Below the pieces are notes generated by a model that was not told the DNA's origin, did no database searches, and worked only from the letters and a program-made list of their open reading frames with translations. A DNA stretch of 64,000 nt. It comes from Cruorifilaria tuberocauda. Its lineage: Eukaryota; Nematoda; Chromadorea; Rhabditida; Onchocercidae. A program made the translations under genes and the position numbers. The stretch lies in contig JABVXU010000268.1 in assembly GCA_013365365.1 (NCBI GenBank), forward strand, positions 1 to 64,000, given 5' to 3'. Shown piece by piece: positions 49,101 through 60,054 of this stretch. Numbering within the stretch: the stretch's first letter is position 1; each line of letters begins with the position of its first letter.

Positions 49101-51711
49101 CATATTTTTGGGAGAGATTATCGCAGTTCATATTTAAAAACAGAAATTTGAATTAAGTCAGTAAAGAAATTTTAAAAGATTCTGAATTACAAAACTCATT
49201 CGTATGAATAATTAGATTAATTATCTTTACTTAAATAAAATTATTGTATATGGTGAGTAGCTAAGGGTTCCACTTTGTAATTCATATGTTACTGTACTAA
49301 ATATCTTAATTTAAAAAGCTGTTGTAGTGAGTACTAAATACACTATTATATAAAAATATTCGTCAAGTTATTTCAGGAAAATGAAACTAGTCGTCGATCA
49401 AGACGGGCTTTCTCCTCCATTGCTTACATGGTTTACAACATCAGTTATTTGAATCCATTGACTACGTACTGGTTTAGGGTTCGTTCTCGGAATTTAATGG
49501 GTAACAGTGACTGGACTCCGGTCACAACGGCAACCACATCGGACGTAAGGGAATGCGCAGCAATACCTCGACCATTGACTCTTTATTACAATAGCGCTCA
49601 GCAAAAAATTGATTTCGAAGTAGTAATTTTTGGGATTTTCTCGAATTAAAAAGCTAAAAAACCGAAGACGCTAATTAGAATTTGTGCTTTCTATGATTCC
49701 TATTTCATCTAAGCCTTACTTATCATTTTGGAAATAGAGAAAAGAAACTAGCAAAATAAGGATTAGCTTAATTAATATTATCTATCGAACTTAATTCACA
49801 ATGTTATTAGCTGTGACATGTTTAAATGGTTTGCTTTATTGTATTGCACATTGTATTTTATTTTTTAATTTCCTCAAAATATAAGTATAATTCGAACATA
49901 ACTATTCCATTTTCTTTTTCCAGACGAAACAGTTAAATGACGACTTATGCGTTTTGTTACTATTTGCATCGGGCAAAAATGGACAGGATAGTGGAAGTGG
50001 AAGTGAGGAAGAAGTGAACGCAAATTGGCATGCTATGGATTGTTTTGATCAAACTCCCATATATGATGTACCATCAGTCGATTATTTGAAAGCTCGATTG
50101 TGCTATAAGCTAAATCTTGCTAACTGTTCGGCTGCCTCAGAAATCATCGGTTAGCATCCTTTCATAAAGGATTTGTTTTGGTAAAAAAGTTTTATGGCAA
50201 GCTAAAAAATTTAAGAATGGTAAAAATTATATAAGAAATCTATGATGATCTGGCTATAAGAGTTTTAAAGAATTAAAAAAAGACCATGCATTAGATGTAT
50301 CAATTTCAAGTGCAGTTTGCATATGAAGACATTAAGTATTCGATCATCAATAGCTAATTGGGAGTTCTGAAAATAATGGGGAGACTATGATGGCAAGGAA
50401 TCGTCACTGACTTCTACTATAGTTTAACTTGTTTTATCGTCAGAAATAAAATTCAGAAGTGGTGATTTCAAAAGTCCTTTAATTTTGCAAATGGAAAATG
50501 TCAACGATTTATGTTTAATGATGCGCTACACGAACATTTTACGCTCGGTCCTCACTGGGTCGATCTCAATTGCTAGCTCTAATAATGTCTTTAATATGAA
50601 GAGACATTGCAGTTCATCAGGCCTTGATGGATAACATCGACATAAATCTGAAACAGTAACGCTAACGAAATTTCGGTGGGACTAGTTTTTATTTCTAGTT
50701 GCAACTGCTGGCTTTAACTGATACAATTTTTAGTTTCATCAACTCTTCTTGCATCCGGTTGGATGTACATGATACCCTTTGGTTCTGTGGTACTTTTCTT
50801 GTTGTTGATACTTTGTTTCATCATCATCTGCTGCCAGATGCGGCGAACATTCAAGCCCAAAAATAAGAAAAAGAATTTTGTCAATACTGAAAGGTATGAT
50901 CTATAGATATGAGAAAGGTTTTGAAATATTTCAAGTTTCCAGTTTAGATTAATTAATGCGTTCGCATTTGAATTAGATAAACTTTTAAAGGTATTAAATT
51001 TTCGTTAGGCGAAGTATTTTGCAGAAGGAATAATGCTAGTGCACCACTGTCGCAGTCAAACACTAAAAATACTTTAGTTCACGGATCTCAAACTGATAGC
51101 GGTATTTTCACTCTCGGCTCCACTCCCAATACTAACAAATCAAATGGGCAGTCAACTCAGATCACACAAGGATTGCCTGTGTAAATTTATTATTTTTATA
51201 TTTATTTTTTAGAATTCAAATATTATCAACGTGATGTTTATCTGATAGAAAACTGTTTTAGTAGGATTGGTACCGTTACTGATCAGTGGAATACCAACGT
51301 AGAACCATTTACGTACAGCAATGATCCATATCTTCAAGAATATAGCACACAGTATCAAATTTCTCCGTCTTTACAAGACAGTAAATATGATGGTTTTATA
51401 GATGGGTAAGTCATATGTGCTTCAGGTCTTTCCAGTTGTATGATTTTAAATTCAGTTTCTGTTTCATCTCTTTAATTTAGTTGCAATACTACTGGTGAAT
51501 TATTTGAGCAATAGTCTTTGAAGTATAATGGCTTTAAAATTTTTAGCTTGAAAGTTATCATTTCAGATTTCCGTCAAATGATCAGGAGTTAAATGAACAT
51601 CGAAATAGTATAGGTGGTCCCTCAACGATAATATACGATGATCACGATAGCGATGAGACATCCTACACAACAAATGGTACAAGGCGAATCATGCGAGAGA
51701 TCATTGTATAA
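37127..51711 (+). CDS. syg-2: SYG-2 / nephrin-like synaptic recognition receptor
   Basis: Type I membrane adhesion receptor of the nephrin/Sns/Hibris family; C. elegans SYG-2 binds SYG-1 to specify synaptic partners. Exons: 37127-37196, 39692-39845, 40662-40846, 44260-44464, 44581-44686, 45754-45889, 46095-46240, 46445-46587, 46687-46816, 47049-47318, 47485-47681, 47776-47995, 48262-48511, 48805-49016, 49377-49544, 49924-50149, 50734-50893, 51025-51180, 51262-51405, 51567-51711. Sum 3423 nt, 1140 aa. Signal peptide 1-23; seven Ig domains (about 25-737), each with both cysteines (for example YTCTAVN, YRCLPFN, YICRTSN); one FNIII domain (about 738-864, TTYWFRVRSRNLMGNSDW); a stalk with four cysteines; membrane segment about 950-972 (FGSVVLFLLLILCFIIICC) followed by basic residues; tail ending REIIV. 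FNIII plus at least seven Ig domains favours SYG-2 over SYG-1/NEPH1, which has fewer Ig domains and no FNIII. All borders are GT-AG except one GC-AG. Confidence 0.92.
37197..39691 (+). other. Long first intron of syg-2
   Basis: A 2.5-kb phase-1 intron separating the signal-peptide exon from Ig1. The open frames inside it are low-complexity AT-rich chance frames. Confidence 0.75.
41602..41622. repeat. (AT)n microsatellite
   Basis: About ten uninterrupted AT units inside syg-2 intron 3. Confidence 0.95.
43634..43729. repeat. Degenerate AATAAATTAAAT-type tandem repeat
   Basis: About 95 bp built almost only from A and T in repeated AAATAAATT/GAATAAT words, in syg-2 intron 3. Confidence 0.8.
44687..45753 (+). 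other. GC-AG intron in syg-2
   Basis: The exon reads on past a tempting GTGAGC (44652) to ...CGT TTA AAT and the donor is the ideal GC-type GCAAGT. The next exon starts at 45754 after GTTAAG. The join gives TTRLNVLYGPRV, the usual end of one Ig domain and start of the next in this family. Using GTGAGC instead puts the next exon out of frame. Confidence 0.75.
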
Positions 51712-53686
51712 GCTCATTATTAATATTATTGTTTCAAAAAAGATTGTACAAGTCATAGCAGTTGCTTATTTATTTAAGGCTGTTCAGGAGAAAAGTTATA
51801 TTAGATAGTTCATTTAAGATCTTTGATTATCTTACGGTGACTTTCTTTAATGAATATATTTGTGATTGTTTCACTCTACTTGTATATAATCGCTATATTT
51901 GTTTACGGGTGCCCACTACCTGTATCTCTTCATTCAAATATCCGTATCATCAAGCGTTGATCGTTGGATTATGTCGTTCGTTATTAGATTGTTATTTTAC
52001 GGGATTTAGTTTAAATGATCGTACCATATATATGTTATTGACATAAAAAAGAACTTTAGATATCTATAATTTCTATTGAGATTGAAAATTTTCTGAATTT
52101 TTCTCCATTAAACGGTTGTGGACAAATCATACAATTTACCATTTCGCAATTTAGTAGATTTTTTTTAAATATTTTTTTTTGTAATTTTTTTTAATTTTTA
52201 AATCTTATTAAACTTTTGCAATAGCCTTATTTTTGGTGTTACAATTCTTGTATTGTTCCAATTTCGCCTTCCTTTTATAGCAAGCAGTTATATACAAATT
52301 TATTATTTGAATTATCATTAATGTTATATTAACTGCTGACAAAAAAATTGCCGTCCAGAATTATCACTTACTATTTTGTTCTCGAAATTATCTTTAACTT
52401 TAAAAAACAAAGTTATTTTTCGTCCACTAAGAAAATATTTCAAGTTTTAAAATGAAGAAAAATCGAACAGTTATGATAGTAAAATGGAATTTATGTTGTC
52501 GATGTTTCACTAACATACTTTAATAACAGCAAAAAGCAATAATGGGTGCTGGAAGTTGTGTAAAGCAATACAGCTTGCCGTCTTCCATACTGTCTTTCGT
52601 CACTCTCTTCGTTTATTCATTTTGTTTTCTTATTTTGCAATGATTCAGATCTCCAGTTATTGTTCTTGCTGCTTACTGATTTGTCAATGATCACGTTTAA
52701 CTTTCCTTCTCCCATTTCGAAAATTTTAAAATTATCGGAATGATAGATTACCAATCATTTCTTACAAAAAAATTTTGGAAATTGGAATTAGATAGTCAAA
52801 AATTTATTCTTCAAATTGATACACTTATCGTTGATCATATCATTGGTATAATCAGTTAGTTGGCTTTGCTGCGCAATATATTTTAAATTGTTTTGCATTT
52901 TAAGCCGGTTTGCAATTTTCCAATATTGTTCAAGCATACTTTTGAAAATAAACTTTTTACATATCCAAGAATTATTTAATATGGTGTGTTCGTGAAAATT
53001 CATGCAAACAACAATTGAATCATAATTTGAGAATCTGTGTATATAATTTCGATTGATCCTAATCGATTTTGGAGCTAGATAAACTAACAGCTAATACGTG
53101 GTCTGACCTGCTAGTTTTTCCACTCATTGTTGTATTTTTGGAAGAAATTGTTGTGCGACGCTGCCAACATGCTTTCATGCATTCCACAAAGAATTTATAA
53201 AACTGGAAAAATCGAGGATGTAAAACTGCCTTTAGTATCGTTACTCTTCTCAGTTGTCCTTTCCAAATTCCGGCTGATAAACTGTTCCATTTAACTTTTG
53301 TTCTATAGTTATCTGTTGAAATAAACTGATATACATTTCATCATTTTGCAAACTGTATTTTAGAACATACACGAGTTTTTCAATGAACTTAAGACGACGA
53401 ATAGTTGATATTTCACTTAAGAGTTAATTTATTCAAGTTAAAATTGTCACACAGTTATCAAGCAATAAACCTAATAATAATGTTTTTTAGAAACGAATTG
53501 TTCAAAAGATTTCGTAATATGTAGTTTTACAAATTATCACTTTCTTTACATAGGAAATACCGCCAGATAAATTTTTGTGTGCAACATTAATTAGTTCAGT
53601 AATTGCCCCGGATTTTTGGTGAATGATAATGCGCAAGTTGCAAAAACCGAATGAATTTTCCCTCCTTAGCGTTTTCTCTTATTTTA

Positions 53687-53722
53687 TTAAAACTGGAAGT
53701 CTTTTCAAACTTCCAGTTTTAA
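53687..53722. repeat. Perfect 13-bp inverted repeat with 10-nt loop
   Basis: TTAAAACTGGAAG (53687-53699) and CTTCCAGTTTTAA (53710-53722) pair without mismatch around the loop TCTTTTCAAA. It lies 2 kb past the syg-2 stop. Too short for a typical miRNA precursor; it could be an RNA hairpin or cruciform. Confidence 0.9.
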
Positions 53723-56700
53723 AATCTTCAATTTGAGCGCAAAATTTTGTTAAATCAAAAATTATTTAATTTCAGGTACCATATATAGATTTATTTATCA
53801 GGGAGAAAGTAGAATGCCAGCAAATGTATTTTTCGGAGCAAATCTCGCAGCTTTTTAATTCATAAATTAATTAAATATTTTATCATGCGGGACATTAACA
53901 CTAACGGGAACTCATTTTCGTGATTTTTATTTTTTTTTTAATTTATATTTTTCGTTCAGTTTCGTTCATTTAACGTTCAGTTAAAATTTTTTTAATTTTA
54001 TTTAAATAAATAATTGAAGAATTGGAAAAAAATCTATGACTATAAACAACAAATTCGATCTTTAATTTTTGATTTTGAACTTTCCATTTGATTTCAGAGC
54101 AATTTCATCTTCATTTGAGAAGAAATTCTCAAGATTTATTTTATAAATGATCCACGTTTTTTACCTTTTTTTTTCAGATCAAATCAGCATAATTTTAAAA
54201 AAAAGCAAAATTATGTATCAAAAAAATATTTCTTCTTCCTTATGGATGAAATATGCGTTTAGCTTTAACGTTCAGTTGTTAACGCAGTCTTTTTAGCGAT
54301 AAATTGGGCCTTTTAAATTTAATTTGTTTGCGAGTTTCGTGCTTAAGAGATGAAATGCAAAGCTTTGTATAGTAGAATGTAAAGCTTTTGCTATGCACTT
54401 TATTGTTCTTACATAAGTAATGATGTTTTAAGGAATTCTTCGTTTCCATCTAATAATATCAACATCCATGCCATTTCACAAATCGTACTTTTCTCATATT
54501 AATAAAATAAATTTTAATAATTCCAAAAAAAATTTTTTTAAATATGATATGCATTTTTCTGTCCTCAGAGATTCCATTCATTATCCAGCATTTTGTTATT
54601 GCAATCATAAACGAGCATTTCATCGAAATCTATTTTCTAAAACTGTTTCTCGAAAAAAGGAAAGAAATTTTATTCGTCAAGGAAACTTTTTGCATAAGAT
54701 ATGATCAAACATATTATTTAAATTGATCTAATTAACAATTTTCAGTAAAATGTTGAGATATGATATATTATCAACCGAAATACACACACAATATACGCAT
54801 TCTTTTGCTTCTTGATACCTATTTCTATTGATTGATACCGGATAATGATAAATTGCTTTTCTCATTTATTCGTCTTTTTTCCTGTGGAAGAAAAATTGCC
54901 AACAACACATTAAACAAAACAAACGCTCATCATCTATGCAGAGAGGATCGTTTAACAGATAGATTACATCATCATGCAATAATCATTCATTCCATTTCCC
55001 TCCTGTAAAACTGATAGCAAGAATCTGATCGAAATTATACACAAAACTTCTTATTAGCAATGTTACGGTTTAAAGCTATTGATTCACCTCATTTCTGATG
55101 AGATTTGGAATGAATGTTTTGGCATAAATAAAAATGTTTATTATGTCGGGGTATGTGTATGAAAGACGAAACAAATATTTTAAACAAGTTTATTATTTTT
55201 GCTACCTTTTATCCCTTTATATTTCAATAATTCAAATGATTGTCTTATATTTCACACATCATGTCTTCTTTTTTTTCTATTTCTTTTTACATTTACATAT
55301 GAATAGATGGAAATTTGACCTGATATATAAAACGTAATTTTAACGTCCGGATGGTGCAAGTTTTTTAAAATAGTGTAGCATACAATTCCAAACTTAGCAT
55401 TGTCATTTCCGATGTCGATTGTAACTTTCATCTTATCATTATTTTCAAATTTACGGATTATTATCAAGAAAATTATGAAATAATTGAGAAACAATTGTGA
55501 TTTCTTCTGTTGATTGCAATCTTCTTTTAACCATCTTCGTTTTCTAATATGAAGGAAGGAAGTTAGCAAAATCTGTCAGATCTTTTCTCTAAGACACGTA
55601 TGGTGGAAGAATCAGCTGAGTGTGAGCATAACAATTGAAACAGGAGAATTCATCTGTTACAGCAAAAGATTCTTTAGACAAACAGCCAAAGAAAGCAGCA
55701 ACACGATCAGCATGCAACAGAAGAAGTAAAGACTTCGATTAAAATCATAAACAGATGGTTGCCATCGTTGAGAAAATCACTGGTTTTCAATATCGTTTTT
55801 TTTATTTTGTTTCTAATATTTTGAAATTTCAAATCAATAAAGAAGCATTTGATTATGTATCTAACAATCGCAATGGCAAAAACAATGTATGAGAGATTTC
55901 AGAGTTGATCAGTTAGTTTTAACAATGATATTTATTGGAATGTAAAGTGCCGTGCAACTTTTCTGTATAACTTCACCGACTTCTCACGTTTAATCCAAGC
56001 GCATTGCGCTAGTTTTTGAAACTGCTTTTTACGAAAAAGTCGCGCTAATTTAGCTCTTATTAGTGCGCAGTAACTTTAAAATAATCGCAAAGCAACGGAA
56101 TAAGTTCAAGAGCAATGGATTTAATATGTCTCATTTATTTCAATTCATAACTTACTAATATCTTTTCATTGTTACAAACACTTTACAGTTAATTTTCATT
56201 CTTCAAACAATATTATAATTAAGAATGATTGCCAAGCATTCAATATTAGTAATTGGCAATTCACCTATGAAAAATGCAAATGAAGTTAGGTTAATTGTTC
56301 ATTATTGTACGATTGCTTATTCGTTTATGTGACAAAATAGTGTTTTCTCTTTGTCATTCAAATATGCAATTTTTATAACGAAGAACAGTTGTATATTTTC
56401 TGACTTAACCACATTTCAATATTTATGGAATACTCTTTTTCTTTCAATCATTTTCAAAGCACTCAAAAGCAATTTTGAAAATTTTTTCTTTAAAAATTGC
56501 AAAGAGGAACAACTTTGAACAAGAGGTTTACTCATGAGATTTACTTAGTGAGTTGGATTTTAGAAATGTTCGCACCATACTTAATTCAATCAACCTTTTT
56601 ATTTATTCTTGTAACAAAAACCATGCACTCACTTAAACTTATCGACACGCTGAGCTATCTATACTCAGTTAACTTAAATATTTGAAAATTTTTTAATGCA

Positions 56701-57890
56701 GCAAAATTTTGTGCACTGCAGTATCATTTGATATGAAAGAGTTATAAAATCTCGAAATCATTTGTTAATTAAATGCGAACTGATAATCAGGCAAATCATT
56801 GGTATATGACATAGAAAAATGAAATATTATGTTCATGTTGTTTCATCCATAAATGTATACCTCGTCGGGAATTCGCCGGATGAATTTTAGCATCAAGAAG
56901 TGCTATTCTAATGATCAATTTGAAAAGTTTTACTGACATTTCGTTCCGTTTCTCACTTCTTCCTTTTGAAAGTTTTCTTTACCATTTATTAAAAATGATT
57001 CGAAACTTTTCCAAATGACATTATATGTTGGTTAACGGTAATTTACGAATTTAATTATGAATTATCTGTAATTTCCATAGTATCTTAGTTTACTTTACTG
57101 TTTGTTGTTCTGGAAATTCTGTTGGAAGTGTTGTAGTAAGATAACATAATTGTAATTTTTTTTTTTTGGAATGTTAAACGACAATGAAATAAGTTTAATG
57201 GTTTGTAAATAAATTTAACGGTTAACTCGTGTATAAAGTACTAAAGAAGAAAAGTAGAATAAGCAGAAAGCCTCCTCATCATTATTCCATCAATTTATCA
57301 ACTGATTCTGATTCTCGCAACTGTCACAGTTGCACTGTCTTCTAATACTTTTGTATTCAAAATAGGGTGATTCATTTATTTTAGGGAGAAAAGAAAATAG
57401 CGGTGATGAGCTGTAAAGAACTGCTTGGCAAGAGTATAGTTGTAGATGTTAAATCTCATTTCACATTTCAGTAATTTGGGGTTTAAAAAACTTTGCGATA
57501 TTGAAAAGTTTTTATCGCCTTGAGTGCAAATAATTTTTGCTTTATTCACCAACAATTAAAAAGTAAGAACCTCATTAGCGATAATTAACGCTCAGCTGGC
57601 AATGATATAGAGTTTAAGCATGGATATATTTAAAATGGACATAAATCTTTTTTTTGACTTGTCTTTTTCTTATTTTATTCGATTTGTTTTTATATCCATA
57701 TTTGTACAAGCCTCTCTACTTTAATTTCCTAAATTTGGATATGTACTCTATCTGCTCATATCCTGTCAGTTAAATACCAGTTGTCGTCCAAAAATATTTG
57801 TATTTTTAATCAGGATTCTATGCATCGGCGTAAATGTCACTTCGTCAAAAATATTGGATTGATTTAATAAATATTTTGGTGGATGATTAC

Positions 57891-57911
57891 AGCTAGATAG
57901 CTAGATAGCTA
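57891..57911. repeat. AGCTAGAT tandem repeat
   Basis: The 8-bp unit AGCTAGAT occurs 2.6 times in a row. Confidence 0.9.
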
Positions 57912-58129
57912 ATTGATCACTCTCATCATAGCTTTTCCTTTTCAATTTATAGTGTTTGATCGGATTAAAGGAATGGATTAAATGGCAAAATAGGTTGTTT
58001 TAGAGTAGAGTGGAAATTGATTACCTTAAAGCGGAGGAATTCTCCGATCTTATTGTTAGAAATAACCTGCCGAGAAATGAATCATAAGTAGTAGTAGTTG
58101 AGAGGAGGAAGTAACGATTTCAGGCTCCA

Positions 58130-58510
58130 TCTATTCTTCTTGCACTCAGCTGATGACGCACATTGGAACTACTCTGCTCATTTTGAAACATATTTCGTGC
58201 TAATTGAACTTTGACTGTTTCCTTCAGTTGCTATGGTCATATGTTGTATGTGTCTGTCTTCGAGAACCCCAACCTAACTCAATCCGTCCTCGTCCTCAAC
58301 AGATACATGTGTTGCCGCCGCTGCAACGGGGCGCATCTGTCTATTTGTCTATGCGTGCATGCAGCACATTTGTCATTTGACAGCTAGCTGCAACCATCGT
58401 ACTCGGCTCTATCCTTGTCATCGCCTCATTGCTTTTGTTGTGCTTTCGATTGGTCGTTGTGCAGAACACACCTAGGATATGATGATAGCGATGTCCACTT
58501 GCACTTCTCA
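58130..58510. promoter_or_regulatory. GC-richer island upstream of the SPA17-like gene
   Basis: About 380 bp with clearly raised G+C (CCTAACTCAATCCGTCCTCG, TTGCCGCCGCTGCAACGGGG, GTGCATGCAGC, and an E-box CAGCTG at its left edge). No splice-supported frame. It lies 1.6-1.9 kb before the start codon, so it is a promoter or enhancer candidate by composition and position only. Confidence 0.3.
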
Positions 58511-59900
58511 CTTTCTCATTTAATATGAACAATTCATAGTATTAAAATTAAATATCATAAATCTTACGTTTTTTATCACTCTGCTTTTGCAACACTTTGG
58601 ATGGTACAATTTTTGCAGAATAAAACAAAGAGAAGAAATATCAATCAAATTTTCTTGCACTATTTGTGCAGAATCATTTGAATCATTTTTTGCTATTTAA
58701 TACGTTCCTAATGATGCTAGCTATGATATCTTTACTACTTTGTCACATAATGTTTCACTACTCTTTTTCTCTTAACTTATTACTATTAACATCACAATTT
58801 TATGGAAAATGAAGATTGGATATTAGGCGAGTTAAAGATACTTTAACACAATTTGAAGGAGGTATTTTACTGAGTGCCTATTTCTAGACAAATGTGTCGA
58901 GACAGAGTGAAGACAGCTTTATCCACTAGCTGCTGACTAAATGAAACGTCTGAAGCAATCGGCAGCTTAACTATGAGTGATTTAGGTGGAATAGTTTAAC
59001 AATGTGAGGCAGCTGGAAAAGTTGTAAACTTCTTCTAGTGGATCCATTTATAGCCCTGTATAATCAAATCGAAATTAAATAGATATAAGCTCTTTTATTT
59101 GGAATTTTGATCCTCTTGAAAGTTTTCGGGAATTTACACGAGGAATAAACCTTTCACCTCAGAGAAGATTGCTATGTTTACCGGGATGAGCAGACAGATC
59201 GAGTAGTTCTTTTCTTCTTTGATTAATTAATTATGAGAGAATGGTGGCACGAAACATAGTCATTATGAATTCGAAAAAACAATTTCTAATGAAGAGAGAT
59301 ATCTTCGGTTTTTACGTTCAATCCTTTGCCCTCACAATTAATGTTCTTTTTTCTACGCCTTTTTATGACCGTCGTAACATTAAGTGACACTAAATCAATG
59401 AATTTGTATTAAACGCAAACGGAAATTAATCTGAAAGGGCATGTGCTTTTTTTTTTTTAATTTATTCAATCAAGGAGTCTAAATGCACATCGATTGACCC
59501 TTGAGATTCTCGAACAAGATATATCATGTCAGCTTCTTGGATGAAAGAACAAAAGTATTTGTACAGTTTTTTTTGTGAAAATAGTACAAGCTGAAATCAT
59601 TATTTTCAGTTTAGTCGGAGTGCTACTTTCTTTAAGTTCGAGTTCATTATTCCGTACTATAATTCTAATCTTAGCTTTGCAATTATTGTAATAAATCTTG
59701 ATTGCAAGTGTTGTCTGTCTCGTTCAGCAAAACCGCTAATTCTTTGATTTTTAATTGTTAAATGACGCGTATTTGAATTCAAGTTAACATTTATCTGTCA
59801 TTTTTAATTATGCTTATATGGTGTTCAAGATATTTTATTATCAAGCTAAGAGAATGTTTATTAAACTATTTTATAAGCAAAAAATATTCATTATGTCACT

Positions 59901-59940
59901 CTTACCTAATATTTGAATTTCTTACCTGGTATTTGAATTT
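59901..59940. repeat. 20-bp imperfect tandem duplication
   Basis: CTTACCTAATATTTGAATTT followed by CTTACCTGGTATTTGAATTT, 18 of 20 identical, ending about 100 bp before the SPA17-like acceptor. Confidence 0.95.
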
Positions 59941-60034
59941 ATTATTTAGCTGTTCTTTTAAATTTTTGGTTAAAAATGTGATTACATAAAATAATATTCC
60001 ATGTATTGAGTTTACATACTGGCTAATTTTCCAG

Positions 60035-60046
60035 TTTTGATTACAG
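60035..60046 (+). promoter_or_regulatory. 5' splice acceptor of the SPA17-like gene (trans-splicing candidate)
   Basis: TTTTGATTACAG ends 8 nt before the start ATG. No in-frame coding lies upstream, so an SL1 or 5'UTR splice acceptor is likely. Confidence 0.45.
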
Positions 60047-60054
60047 AAAACCAA

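Larger units (their letters stand above)
51712..60034. other. 8.3-kb gene-poor region
   Basis: 3' flank of syg-2 and upstream region of the SPA17-like gene. No coding exon is supported. It contains a perfect hairpin, two short tandem repeats and a GC-richer island, each listed separately. Confidence 0.55.

Noticed and set aside
55252..55569. 105-codon - frame including MKVTIDIGNDNAKFG
   Set aside because: Lysine/isoleucine-rich, no splice sites and no family resemblance; likely chance.
55936..55947. TGGAATGTAAAG, identical to the 5' part of miR-1
   Set aside because: The rest of the mature sequence differs and no complementary arm lies within hairpin distance.
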